From Bacteroidales bacterium (GTDB lineage Bacteria; Bacteroidota; Bacteroidia; Bacteroidales; JAADJA01), in assembly GCA_021740645.1 (NCBI GenBank), contig JAIOZL010000035.1:1-55654 (forward strand): DNA of 55,654 nucleotides, read 5' to 3'. The stretch's first letter is position 1. Each line of letters opens with the position of its first letter. Positions 27,083 to 35,310 of this stretch are shown here, one piece after another. The notes below the pieces were generated by a model. It saw nothing but the letters and a program-made list of their open reading frames with translations. It was not told where the DNA came from and made no database searches. Position numbers and translations under genes: made by a program.

Positions 27083-28735
27083 ATGACTTCGAAATCAGAC
27101 CATTTAGACAATTCTGCCATATCCCAGCTTATAAAAAAAATAGACGCTTTGGAAAAAAGGATTGTTAAACTTGAAAGGCAGAAACAAATGAGCCATACTG
27201 ATAGTACGGAAGAAGAGGATGATTTTGAACCCCAGTTATTTAAGTTTAGTTCTTCGGAGGAAGATCACCTCGAATCACGATTTGGAGAATACGGCCTGGC
27301 CTGGCTTGGCAATATCGTATTATTCTTTGGGATTACTTATTTTGTTCAGTACCTGCAGGTAAATGAGTTCAAGTTTATCTCACCTCTTTTTGGATTCATC
27401 TCTGTTGCAGGCATTTTTGCACTGGCCTATTTTACACGAAAAAATAACCCGTATATTTCAAAAATATTTTGGTTAAATGCCTATTTGCTGCTTTTCTATG
27501 TTTTCCTGAAATTACATTTTTTTACTCCAGACCCTGTTATTTTAAATAAGGGTTTTGCACTTAGCCTATTGTTCCTTGTTTCAATTATTTGGATGGTTTT
27601 AGCCATTCGTAAAGCATATTCACTTCTTTCGGTAATCGCAGTAATAATGTTCGCCGTTACTGCAATATTTAGTGATACCCGACTAATAATATTTTTATCT
27701 GCGATTGCTCTATCACTAACGGGAACCTATTTGTTTTATTATAAGGGATGGGTTCGGACCCTTGTTTTCAGCATCCTTTTATCTTATTCTATCATTTTGC
27801 TCTGGACGCTTAATAATCCGGTGGTAGGAAATCCTCTTCATGCTATTCCTGATCATAGTTTCGGGCATATCATAGTTTTAATAATTGCCGCCATATACTC
27901 TTTAGTTGCAATTGTACCTGTAAAAGAGGGATTATTTACGAAAAGCAATATCATTTCTCTGGTTCTGTTAAATGGTTTTGGTTTTGTATTTGTAATTACC
28001 CATATCGTGGTTACTTTTATACCAGAAAATTATTTCCTGTTAACCGGTTTTATTGCCCTATATTGCATCCTATATTCGGTGTTGCTGCAGTTGCGGTCTG
28101 AATTAAAAATCAATGCTGCATTATACGCTCTCTTTGGTTTTGTTATCTTAAGTGTAACAAGTGTTGGTATCTATGATTTTCCAAATGCCTATTTCTTACT
28201 ATCTATTCAAAGTTTACTCGTGGTTTCGATTGCAATTTGGTTCAGAAGTAAGTTTATCGTGATCATGAACACTGCACTATTTTTAACTCTTTTGCTTGTT
28301 TATTTATCAAAATCTGTGTTGAGTGACGAAGTTAACATTTCATTTACCCTTGTTGCTTTGGCAACTGCAAGGATTATTAACTGGAAAAAAGAGAGGTTGA
28401 CTATCCGCACTGAAATGATCAGGAATTTTTATCTCATTGTCGCATTCTTTATGGTATTATTCACACTTTATCATGCCGTTCCTGATCAATATATTACCTT
28501 CTCATGGACTTTGGCAGCCGCTCTTTTCTTTGTCTTGAGCCTCGTCCTGAAAAATGTCAAATACCGATATTTGGCGTTAGGCACAATGGTGGCGGCGGCC
28601 TTGTATTTATTTATTGTTGATCTGGCACGTATTGACCTTGTGTATCGGGTAATTGCCTTATTATTCCTTTCTGCAATATCCTTTGGATTGTCCTTTTATT
28701 ATGCTAAAAAATTAAGAAAGAAAACCAGCGAATAA
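27083..28735 (+). CDS. DUF2339-like polytopic membrane protein
   Basis: A 550-residue protein with a cytoplasmic N-terminal coiled-coil-like stretch (ISQLIKKIDALEKRIVKLER, residues 13-32) and an acidic linker. About 14 or more hydrophobic segments follow, starting near LAWLGNIVLFFGITYFVQYL. The LE-RFGE-W segment before the first helix resembles the predicted membrane protein family DUF2339. Function unknown. It follows the NrfD gene by 56 bases on the same strand; whether it belongs to the redox operon is unclear. Confidence 0.7.
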   Translation: MTSKSDHLDNSAISQLIKKIDALEKRIVKLERQKQMSHTDSTEEEDDFEPQLFKFSSSEEDHLESRFGEYGLAWLGNIVLFFGITYFVQYLQVNEFKFISPLFGFISVAGIFALAYFTRKNNPYISKIFWLNAYLLLFYVFLKLHFFTPDPVILNKGFALSLLFLVSIIWMVLAIRKAYSLLSVIAVIMFAVTAIFSDTRLIIFLSAIALSLTGTYLFYYKGWVRTLVFSILLSYSIILLWTLNNPVVGNPLHAIPDHSFGHIIVLIIAAIYSLVAIVPVKEGLFTKSNIISLVLLNGFGFVFVITHIVVTFIPENYFLLTGFIALYCILYSVLLQLRSELKINAALYALFGFVILSVTSVGIYDFPNAYFLLSIQSLLVVSIAIWFRSKFIVIMNTALFLTLLLVYLSKSVLSDEVNISFTLVALATARIINWKKERLTIRTEMIRNFYLIVAFFMVLFTLYHAVPDQYITFSWTLAAALFFVLSLVLKNVKYRYLALGTMVAAALYLFIVDLARIDLVYRVIALLFLSAISFGLSFYYAKKLRKKTSE

Positions 28736-28762
28736 GTATGTTTTATTAAAGGAAAATAAAGA

Positions 28763-29061
28763 TTATCCTGAAAAAGATTTTGAAATGATATAAAAAAATA
28801 AGCATGTTACCAGAACTGCGAATAACAAGATCATTATATCAAAAATTCTTTTCCGTCTTATTTGTTTCCTAAGGGCATATTTTATCTCTTTCCTGGTTTA
28901 GGCTGATAATTTCCCGGTTTTTAGTTCAACATGATACGACTTTATTGCAATTTCAAGGTATTGCTTCTTCATTCGGTGTATCTGTTTCGCGACATTCTTC
29001 GCAAAGCATCATTTTGCTTGTAACGGTTAAACATATCCTGGGCGTGACCTGCAAAACTCAT
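28763..29061 (-). pseudogene. Degraded small membrane protein gene
   Basis: From an ATG at 29061 the minus strand reads MSFAGHAQDMFNRYKQNDAL and RRMSRNRYTE, then stops. The message continues in a second frame: MKKQYLEIAIKSYHVELKTG, KLSA, an in-frame TAA, then TRKEIKYALRKQIRRKRIF. A hydrophobic segment (DIMILLFAVLVTCLFFYIIS) and a stop near 28763 end it. The opening MSFAGHA-DM pattern and basic C-terminal helix look like a small conserved Bacteroidota protein of about 95-105 residues. One frameshift and one nonsense codon mark this copy as broken, unless the assembly has errors here. Confidence 0.6.
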
Positions 29062-29105
29062 GATTTTAAATCGATTTGAAACAAATTAATTAAGTTATAC
29101 TTGTG

Positions 29106-30965
29106 CTAATCCAATTTAAATTCTTGCTTCCAGTCTGAATCGTTTGATAGTTCGGCTTGCTTACTTTTATCAAAAAGGTAGTTACCCATAACCAGGTAAT
29201 CCATTTCGGTGCGCATAAAACAGCGGAAGCCATCTTCCGGTGTGCAAACAATAGGTTCTCCGCGTACATTAAATGAAGTGTTGACGATGACCCCATATCC
29301 CGTTAGATTCTTAAAAGCATTAATCAATTTCCAGTACCGGGGATTGGTATCTTTATTTACACTTTGAATACGGGCTGAGTAATCAATATGGGTGATTGCC
29401 GGGACGTCTGATCTTAAATGATATAGCCGCTCGTATAATTCACGTTTGTTATAATCCGGGGGCTCAGGCTTCTTTCTGCTTTGCTTAACCGGAATCACAA
29501 GAAGCATGTAAGGTGAAGGTCTATCGAGTTCAAAAAAGGTTGAAATTTCCTCCTCCATAACGGTTGGTGCGAATGGTCTGAATCCCTCACGATATTTAAT
29601 TTTGAGGTTCATTTTCTTTTGCATTTCCGCATTGCGGGCATCACCTAAAATACTTCTGTTTCCTAATGCGCGTGGTCCAAACTCCATTCTTCCCTGAAAC
29701 CAACCAATTACCTTACCATCATCAATATAGCAAGCCACTTCCTTTGTTAACTTATCAAAATCTGAAAAATAAATGAATGGTGCTTCATGCTTGCGGGCCA
29801 TATTTACAATTTCTTTATCTGTAAACCCAGGACCAAGATATGCACCCTTCATCGCATCAGGATTTTTCTTCACAATCCTTTCTTTACCTGAACCAATATG
29901 CCATGCTGCAAGGGCTGCACCCAGGGAACCTCCTGCATCACCTGCTGCCGGTTGTATCCAAAGTTCTTTGCAAACTTTCTTTTCGAGAATTTTGCCATTG
30001 GCAACGCTATTCAAGGCAACTCCCCCCGCCATCACAAGGTTTTCAGAATTAGCCAGTTTACAAGCTGTCTGGGCTAATTTCAAAACAACATCTTCTGTCA
30101 CTTGCTGAATAGACAAAGCCATATTCATATAACTTTGAGATATTTCAGATTCGGATTGCCGGGGAGGAAGCCCAAAAAGATTTGTCCACCTTTTATCATT
30201 GGTCATTTTGAGGCCGGTAGCAAAGGAGAAATAATCCATATTTAGCAGCAGGCTTCCGTCCTCACGAATATCTACCAGGAACCCGGTAATGATTTTCTTA
30301 AACCTTTGAGTTTCTTCAGCATCAGCAATTCCATATGGCGCCAACCCCATTAATTTATATTCCCCGCTATTTACCTTAAATCCTGTATAATAAGTAAAAG
30401 CTGAATATAAGAGTCCCAGTGAATGAGGAAATTGGAGTTCTTTTAATATCTTAATATCCTTTCCTTTCCCTTGCGCAATGGTGGTAGTAGCCCATTCACC
30501 AACGCCATCGATGGTTAATATGGCGGCTTCCTCAAACGGAGAAGGGTAAAATGCACTGGCAGCATGCGAAAGGTGATGCTCAGGAAAAAGAAAGGGGACT
30601 TTTGCGTTGCCAAGTTTAGCAAGTTCTTCCCTAAGCATTTTTTTCATGAATAGTTTTTCTTTAATCCATACAGGAATGGCTGACAAAAAACTTTTCAATC
30701 CTTTTGGGGCAAAGGCATGGTAGGTTTCCAGAAGTCGTTCAAATTTGATATACGGTTTGTCGTAAAAAACGATTGATTGCAAATCTGATACTGATATGCC
30801 TGCTTCATCCAACACATATTTTATAGCATTGGTGGGAAAGGTGGCATCATGTTTTATTCTTGTAAAACGCTCCTCATGTGCAGCTGCAATAATTTCACCA
30901 TTAATTATAAGTGTTGCTGCACTATCGTGATAAAAAGCGGATATCCCCAGAATTGCTGTGTTCAT
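29106..30965 (-). CDS. NodU/CmcH-type carbamoyltransferase
   Basis: Transfers a carbamoyl group from carbamoyl phosphate through carbamoyl-adenylate to a hydroxyl of a sugar or related acceptor. From the ATG at 30965 it has 619 residues: an N-terminal ASKHA/Kae1-like domain starting MNTAILGISAFYHDSAATLI, with the metal-binding HHLSHAASAFYPS and the nucleotide-binding TIDGVGEWATTT. A C-terminal carbamoyl-donor domain follows (GRMEFGPRALGNRSILGDAR, FRPFAPTVMEEE). The frame stays open upstream to 31103, but that stretch overlaps the DUF5989 gene. It forms a conserved triad with the next two genes upstream. The acceptor is probably a surface glycan residue (inference from context). Confidence 0.92.
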   Translation of the reverse strand: MNTAILGISAFYHDSAATLIINGEIIAAAHEERFTRIKHDATFPTNAIKYVLDEAGISVSDLQSIVFYDKPYIKFERLLETYHAFAPKGLKSFLSAIPVWIKEKLFMKKMLREELAKLGNAKVPFLFPEHHLSHAASAFYPSPFEEAAILTIDGVGEWATTTIAQGKGKDIKILKELQFPHSLGLLYSAFTYYTGFKVNSGEYKLMGLAPYGIADAEETQRFKKIITGFLVDIREDGSLLLNMDYFSFATGLKMTNDKRWTNLFGLPPRQSESEISQSYMNMALSIQQVTEDVVLKLAQTACKLANSENLVMAGGVALNSVANGKILEKKVCKELWIQPAAGDAGGSLGAALAAWHIGSGKERIVKKNPDAMKGAYLGPGFTDKEIVNMARKHEAPFIYFSDFDKLTKEVACYIDDGKVIGWFQGRMEFGPRALGNRSILGDARNAEMQKKMNLKIKYREGFRPFAPTVMEEEISTFFELDRPSPYMLLVIPVKQSRKKPEPPDYNKRELYERLYHLRSDVPAITHIDYSARIQSVNKDTNPRYWKLINAFKNLTGYGVIVNTSFNVRGEPIVCTPEDGFRCFMRTEMDYLVMGNYLFDKSKQAELSNDSDWKQEFKLD

Positions 30966-30973
30966 GTATTTAA

Positions 30974-31123
30974 TTAGAAAAGAGTATAAATAAAGGGGGC
31001 TATCGCTGTTCCACTTGTAAAAACTATTAAAACTCCAAATAGAAGAAGAATTAAAATGAGTGGTAAAAGCCAGAACTTTTTCCTTACTTTTAAAAATCCC
31101 CAAAGATCTTTTAAAAATTCCAT
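30974..31123 (-). CDS. DUF5989 family small membrane protein
   Basis: A 49-residue protein missed by longer-ORF searches. It reads MEFLKDLWGFLKVRKKFWLL and then a hydrophobic segment to the end IAPFIYTLF. The E-FL-DLW-FLK-RKKFWLLP start and the TSGTAIAPFIYTLF end are the hallmarks of DUF5989, a family found beside NodU-type carbamoyltransferases and SxtJ. One transmembrane helix is predicted (about 19-37). The gene lies between them here, 7 bases after SxtJ and 8 before the carbamoyltransferase start. The function of the family is not established. Confidence 0.85.
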   Translation of the reverse strand: MEFLKDLWGFLKVRKKFWLLPLILILLLFGVLIVFTSGTAIAPFIYTLF

Positions 31124-31130
31124 AGACGAT

Positions 31131-31559
31131 TTAATATGGTTTTTGTATATCTGATGATGTGTACTGATGATTCCTTGTAATAAATACTGATTCCATACTT
31201 TTTTTCCATTGTTTTAACCGAAGACTGTCCTTTCCTTTAAGTCTTCTCAAAATAGCAATCGGTAATACCACCAGAAAAAATACAATAGAAAGCAAGATTT
31301 TTGACATTATAGTCCCCAAAATATGAGCAAGACCAAACCAAATATAGGCCAGAGGTTTCAAAGAGCCGGGAATTACCAATACAGCAATGATAAAAATAAT
31401 TGCCAGACATATAAAGACAAAATTATCCTTCCATATATATAGCAATAGCAGAATCAGGATCATTGCAAGGCCTGTATCTTTTGACTTATCCCTGTCAATT
31501 TTAAGGTTGAATTTAAACTTTTGATTTTTCTCCATAAGTTCTGTTGAATCCTTTTGCAA
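31131..31559 (-). CDS. SxtJ-like membrane protein
   Basis: A 142-residue protein with about three or four hydrophobic segments (from residue 31). Its C-terminal signature is RRLKGKDSLRLKQWKKS followed by SVFITRNHQYTSSDIQKPY, the pattern of the SxtJ family named from saxitoxin clusters. It occurs directly upstream of DUF5989 and carbamoyltransferase genes in many genomes. A role as membrane partner of carbamoyl transfer or export is inferred from this linkage. Met10 (31532) is an alternative start. Confidence 0.85.
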   Translation of the reverse strand: MQKDSTELMEKNQKFKFNLKIDRDKSKDTGLAMILILLLLYIWKDNFVFICLAIIFIIAVLVIPGSLKPLAYIWFGLAHILGTIMSKILLSIVFFLVVLPIAILRRLKGKDSLRLKQWKKSMESVFITRNHQYTSSDIQKPY

Positions 31560-31634
31560 ATAAAATAAATATTTGATTAAGAATAGAATGAATGGAGAAT
31601 TAAATAGGGGACCCCCGAAATCTAGTCCATTGAA

Positions 31635-32648
31635 TTAGTTAATAAACTGCATTACATTTTTTGCATATTCTTCCCAGGTATTTTCTTTAAGGAATTTTTC
31701 AAGTGCATCTGATGTTTTTTCCTGGCCTTTCTCAATTTTCTTTTTGAGCAATCCTTCAATCTCATCAAATGATTGAAAAGTAGTAACGATCCCTACTTTA
31801 GCAAGATCAGCAAATCCTCCCACATTGGGCCCTATTACTTTAGCACCATAGCCAAGCGAATCCATCAAAGCTCCTGAACTCAAAATACTGGTTTTTGAAT
31901 ACGTAAATAATATGACTTTAGAGTCGTTAATGTATTTTACCAGTTGTTCGTTCGAAATAAATTCATTTTTTATGGTAATTGACTTAGAAGAAAACCTATT
32001 AATTTTACTTAAATATCCTTTAGAAGTGGCTCGACCAACTACCAATATCTTATATTTACTTTTATAGGATTGCCTTGTCCAATATTCTAAAAATAAGTCA
32101 ATGCTTTTATAGGGGATAATACTTCCCCATATTAGTATGTCAATGGATTTATTTTCATTTGTTACCTGCCTGCGATCCTTAATAGGATGTGGATAGTATT
32201 TGATTTTGCTCCTGGCTTTTGTTTCAAGGGACTTTCCAAAACTTATTCCTTCGCTTGAATGGGTAAGAATAAGGTGTGATTTTATTAATAATACTTTAAA
32301 CAAAAACCGGGTTAATTTCTTATGAGTTTTTGTATGGGTAAATTTATTATGCATCGTCCAAACTACTTTAATTCTGAAAATTCTTAATGAATACATAAGC
32401 AGGGTGAACATTATTACCTGGCTTATACCCCCTTTTTTTTCAGGTAGTTTCTCAATCCAATGAAAAAATATATAATCCAATTTAAAAATGTATTTTAAGA
32501 TATCAAAAACACCTGTTTTTGAGGGTTTTCCAAGGTTTAAAAAACGAAAACTACCTGACAGGGACTTAACAAAGTCATCTATATAAGGGTTATAGGCGCT
32601 TTTGTTTTTATTTCGTCCTGAATAAGGAAAAATGTATGCATTTCTCAT
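31635..32648 (-). CDS. GT4-like glycosyltransferase
   Basis: A 337-residue GT-B type glycosyltransferase. The N-terminal half has VVWTMHNKFTH and a THSSEG segment; the C-terminal Rossmann half shows IDILIWGSIIPYKSIDLFLE, LVVGRAT and the donor-site region SSGALMDSLGYGAKVIGPNVG. This resembles family 4. It adds a sugar to a lipid-linked glycan at the cytoplasmic face (inference). It is the first gene of the leftward block and diverges from the initiating sugar-phosphate transferase. Sugar specificity unknown. Confidence 0.8.
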   Translation of the reverse strand: MRNAYIFPYSGRNKNKSAYNPYIDDFVKSLSGSFRFLNLGKPSKTGVFDILKYIFKLDYIFFHWIEKLPEKKGGISQVIMFTLLMYSLRIFRIKVVWTMHNKFTHTKTHKKLTRFLFKVLLIKSHLILTHSSEGISFGKSLETKARSKIKYYPHPIKDRRQVTNENKSIDILIWGSIIPYKSIDLFLEYWTRQSYKSKYKILVVGRATSKGYLSKINRFSSKSITIKNEFISNEQLVKYINDSKVILFTYSKTSILSSGALMDSLGYGAKVIGPNVGGFADLAKVGIVTTFQSFDEIEGLLKKKIEKGQEKTSDALEKFLKENTWEEYAKNVMQFIN

Positions 32649-33026
32649 TCTGATCGTGTAAAAATTTAGGTAAAATTATATAATTTGTGTTTTACTTTGA
32701 GATTGACGGGAGGTTTCAATTTATATCCTCGAATGATTTTTTCATTTTCATTTAAGTTAACATTGGATCAAAAACATAAATTCGTGTTTAAATTTTATTT
32801 AACATTGTAAGATTAAATCTAAAGGATAAAACTTTATAACATAATTTTAGTTGAATTTTCCCAAATGAAAGATTTTATTCCCAAAATTGGAAAAAAGAAA
32901 TCATTTATATTACTGGAAATCAGTATTATTTTATTATCTTTGATCAAGGAATGATTTTTGACCAATTCAAGGAAAATCAAAAACAAAAACATTTAAGTTT
33001 TGTTTTTATAAGGCGATGCTAAAGCT
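32649..33026. promoter_or_regulatory. Divergent intergenic region of the polysaccharide locus
   Basis: This 378-base AT-rich stretch separates two divergent blocks and has no supported gene. A -7-like TATCTTTG lies at 32935-32942, 84 bases before the rightward ATG. Just before that ATG, AAAAACAAAAAC (about 32979-32991) and GTTTTGTTTTT (about 32997-33007) can pair with one bulged A across a short loop, within the 5' leader. No exact promoter can be assigned for the leftward gene. Confidence 0.35.
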
Positions 33027-34433
33027 ATGATAAAAGAAAGGGAACAACAAATAAATAACATTTTCGGAGTCTTTGATGTAATTCTATCGGTAATTTCTTT
33101 TGCAATAGCCTACTTCATCAGAGATTGGTTTTTTGAACCACCGATTAAAGCTACCCAGGAATATATAATCATTGGGTTATTGATCATTCCAACCTGGTTT
33201 ATTCTTATTAAATCTGTTCATCTTGCAGAGATTCACCGTACTAAGTCCTATTCGATGATCTTTGCTTCATATTTAAAGGTTGTTGTTGTTGGTCTAGGGG
33301 TTATTTTTCTTTCTGTATTTATATTGCAGCTCCATAACATTAGCAGGATGGTGATTCTGGTATTTGGTGTGGCCAACTTATTCAGCCTCTTTGGTGTTCG
33401 ATTAATGGTTTACCGCATAATGAAGTATTTCAGGGTGAAGGGCTATAATACAAGGAATGTGGTGGTAATTGCTGATGAATCATCTGAAGAATTTATTGAA
33501 AAAATCAAATCCAATAAAGAGTGGGGATACAGGTTAAATTATATAATAACCAACTCCAGCTACCTATATAGAAAGTATAAAGATGAAGTAAAGGTGCATA
33601 CAGAGCGGATCAATCTTCGTAATTTGATTGATATTGATGTTGTGGATGAGGTAATATATTGTAAAAATGAGATCAACCAAAACAATTTAAAAAGCATCAT
33701 TCACGATTGTGAAGAAGTAGGAGTAGTATTTCGAATGCAGTCTCAGTTATTTAGTAAATCGGCCACCAAAACCCACCTGAACCACTTTGATGATACACCG
33801 TTTCTTACGTTTGATAATACTCCATCGGATCATTTCGCATTCAAATTGAAAAATACCTTATCTGTACTTGCTGCTTTCTTTATATTACTTGTGTGGTCAC
33901 CAGTATTATTAGGGATTGCCATTGTTATAAAACTTACTTCTAAGGGCCCTGTATTTTTTAAACAAAAAAGGGTAGGCTTACGGGGAAGAACATTCTTTAT
34001 GTATAAATTCCGCACTATGGTGACGAATGCTGAAGAATTAAAGGCAGCTTTAATGGAAAAAAATGAAGCAGATGGCCCCGTATTTAAAATTAAAAATGAT
34101 CCCAGAATAACAGGTATTGGAAAAATATTAAGAAAGACCGGTCTTGATGAACTACCTCAATTTATTAATGTGCTTAAGGGTGATATGAGTTTAGTAGGAC
34201 CTCGTCCACCCATTCCTGAGGAAGTTAAACAATATGAAAGATGGCAATTACGCAGGCTTTCAATGAAACCAGGAATAACCTGTACCTGGCAAATAAAACC
34301 CAACAGAAATGATATATCTTTTGATGAATGGATGAAGATGGATTTACATTATATCGACAATTGGTCAAATAAACTGGATCTGGTTCTTTTCTTTAAAACG
34401 ATTAAAACAATGTTAAAGGGTTCAGGTTCTTAG
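33027..34433 (+). CDS. Undecaprenyl-phosphate sugar-1-phosphate transferase (polyprenyl initiating enzyme)
   Basis: Starts the repeat unit of a surface polysaccharide by moving a hexose-1-phosphate from a nucleotide sugar to undecaprenyl phosphate. The 468-residue protein has four N-terminal membrane helices (about 13-130), a cytoplasmic CoA_binding_3-like domain, a fifth membrane segment near 275-300, and the bacterial sugar transferase domain. Signatures include KQKRVGLRGRTFFMYKFRTM, DELPQFINVLKGDMSLVGPR and MKPGITCTWQI. This matches the WcaJ/WbaP-type polyisoprenyl family. First gene of the rightward block. Confidence 0.92.
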   Translation: MIKEREQQINNIFGVFDVILSVISFAIAYFIRDWFFEPPIKATQEYIIIGLLIIPTWFILIKSVHLAEIHRTKSYSMIFASYLKVVVVGLGVIFLSVFILQLHNISRMVILVFGVANLFSLFGVRLMVYRIMKYFRVKGYNTRNVVVIADESSEEFIEKIKSNKEWGYRLNYIITNSSYLYRKYKDEVKVHTERINLRNLIDIDVVDEVIYCKNEINQNNLKSIIHDCEEVGVVFRMQSQLFSKSATKTHLNHFDDTPFLTFDNTPSDHFAFKLKNTLSVLAAFFILLVWSPVLLGIAIVIKLTSKGPVFFKQKRVGLRGRTFFMYKFRTMVTNAEELKAALMEKNEADGPVFKIKNDPRITGIGKILRKTGLDELPQFINVLKGDMSLVGPRPPIPEEVKQYERWQLRRLSMKPGITCTWQIKPNRNDISFDEWMKMDLHYIDNWSNKLDLVLFFKTIKTMLKGSGS

Positions 34434-34487
34434 AATAAATAATATATGCGATAAAGAAATACAATTTTTTAATTCTCAATTTTAGCT

Positions 34488-34523
34488 TAAATTTGTACCT
34501 TTCGTAAAAGGTACATTTTTTTT
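34488..34523 (+). terminator. Hairpin and T tract before the Wza-like gene, with an overlapping -7-like element
   Basis: TAAATTTG (34488-34495) fits the -7 consensus. Sharing its last base is a perfect 8-bp inverted repeat, GTACCTTT (34495-34502) and AAAGGTAC (34507-34514) with loop CGTA, then eight Ts at 34516-34523. It sits between the initiating transferase stop (34433) and the Wza-like start (34540). It may end or attenuate transcription from upstream, with an internal promoter next to it. Confidence 0.5.
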
Positions 34524-34539
34524 AACACAAAAACCGAAA

Positions 34540-35298
34540 ATGTTGAAAGTTATAAAGTTACTGATCTTACTCGTAATTATTGCCAGCTTTTCTTCATGTA
34601 TTCCTAAAAAAAAGCTTCTTTATACCCAGGACCAGAAAGAAAAAGATGAGCAAAATGAATATGTTAATATTCGTCCCGAAAAAACGATACAACCCTTTGA
34701 TAATATATATATTAAGGTGTCGAGTATCGATGAGAAAACGGCGAGTATATTCGATAGCCAGACCAGAAATGCTAGTGAAATAAATATTAATCTGCTCAGT
34801 TATACCGTTAATCAATCGGGCTATATTAATTTTCCATTTGTGGGAGAAATTTTTGTTAAGAATATGACATTACCACAGGCGCAGGTTCGAATAGAGGAAG
34901 AAGTTGGTGAATACCTTCCCAATATTTCAATTTCCGTGAAGTTCGTGAACAATACCGTTTCTGTTTTGGGCGAGGTTAAAAGACCTGGTGAATATGCTTT
35001 TTACCGCGACCAGATAACGATATTCCAGGCATTAAGCTTTGCTTCGGGTATTACAGATTATGGAAATAAACAAAAAGTGATTTTAGTGAGGGAAGCCAAA
35101 AACAAAATAAATTATTATTACCTAGACTTAACCAATAAAAATATAGTGTCATCGGAGTATTATTATATTATTCCTAATGATGTGTTAATCGTAAAGCCAA
35201 TCAGGGCTAAATTCAGGAATTTGAGTTTGGTTAACCTGCCAATATTCCTCGCAACGATTACGACCCTATCAACCCTGTATATATTATTTTATAAATAA
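34540..35298 (+). CDS. Wza-like polysaccharide export outer-membrane lipoprotein
   Basis: Forms the outer-membrane exit pore for capsule or exopolysaccharide. The lipoprotein signal (MLKVIKLLILLVIIASFSSC) has its lipobox Cys at residue 20. Poly_export/SLBB-type domains follow: about 50-130 (INLLSYTVNQSGYINFPFVG) and an SLBB block with SVLGEVKRPGEYAFYRDQIT. A C-terminal hydrophobic segment (about 228-250) could be the amphipathic outer-membrane helix seen in Wza. The 252-residue length is usual for Bacteroidota members. The Wzc-like gene starts 12 bases downstream. Confidence 0.92.
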   Translation: MLKVIKLLILLVIIASFSSCIPKKKLLYTQDQKEKDEQNEYVNIRPEKTIQPFDNIYIKVSSIDEKTASIFDSQTRNASEININLLSYTVNQSGYINFPFVGEIFVKNMTLPQAQVRIEEEVGEYLPNISISVKFVNNTVSVLGEVKRPGEYAFYRDQITIFQALSFASGITDYGNKQKVILVREAKNKINYYYLDLTNKNIVSSEYYYIIPNDVLIVKPIRAKFRNLSLVNLPIFLATITTLSTLYILFYK

Positions 35299-35310
35299 AA
35301 AAGGATAAGT

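Noticed and set aside
30966..31103. N-terminal extension of the carbamoyltransferase
   Set aside because: It overlaps the DUF5989 gene in another frame, and the family starts at MNTAILGISAFYHD.
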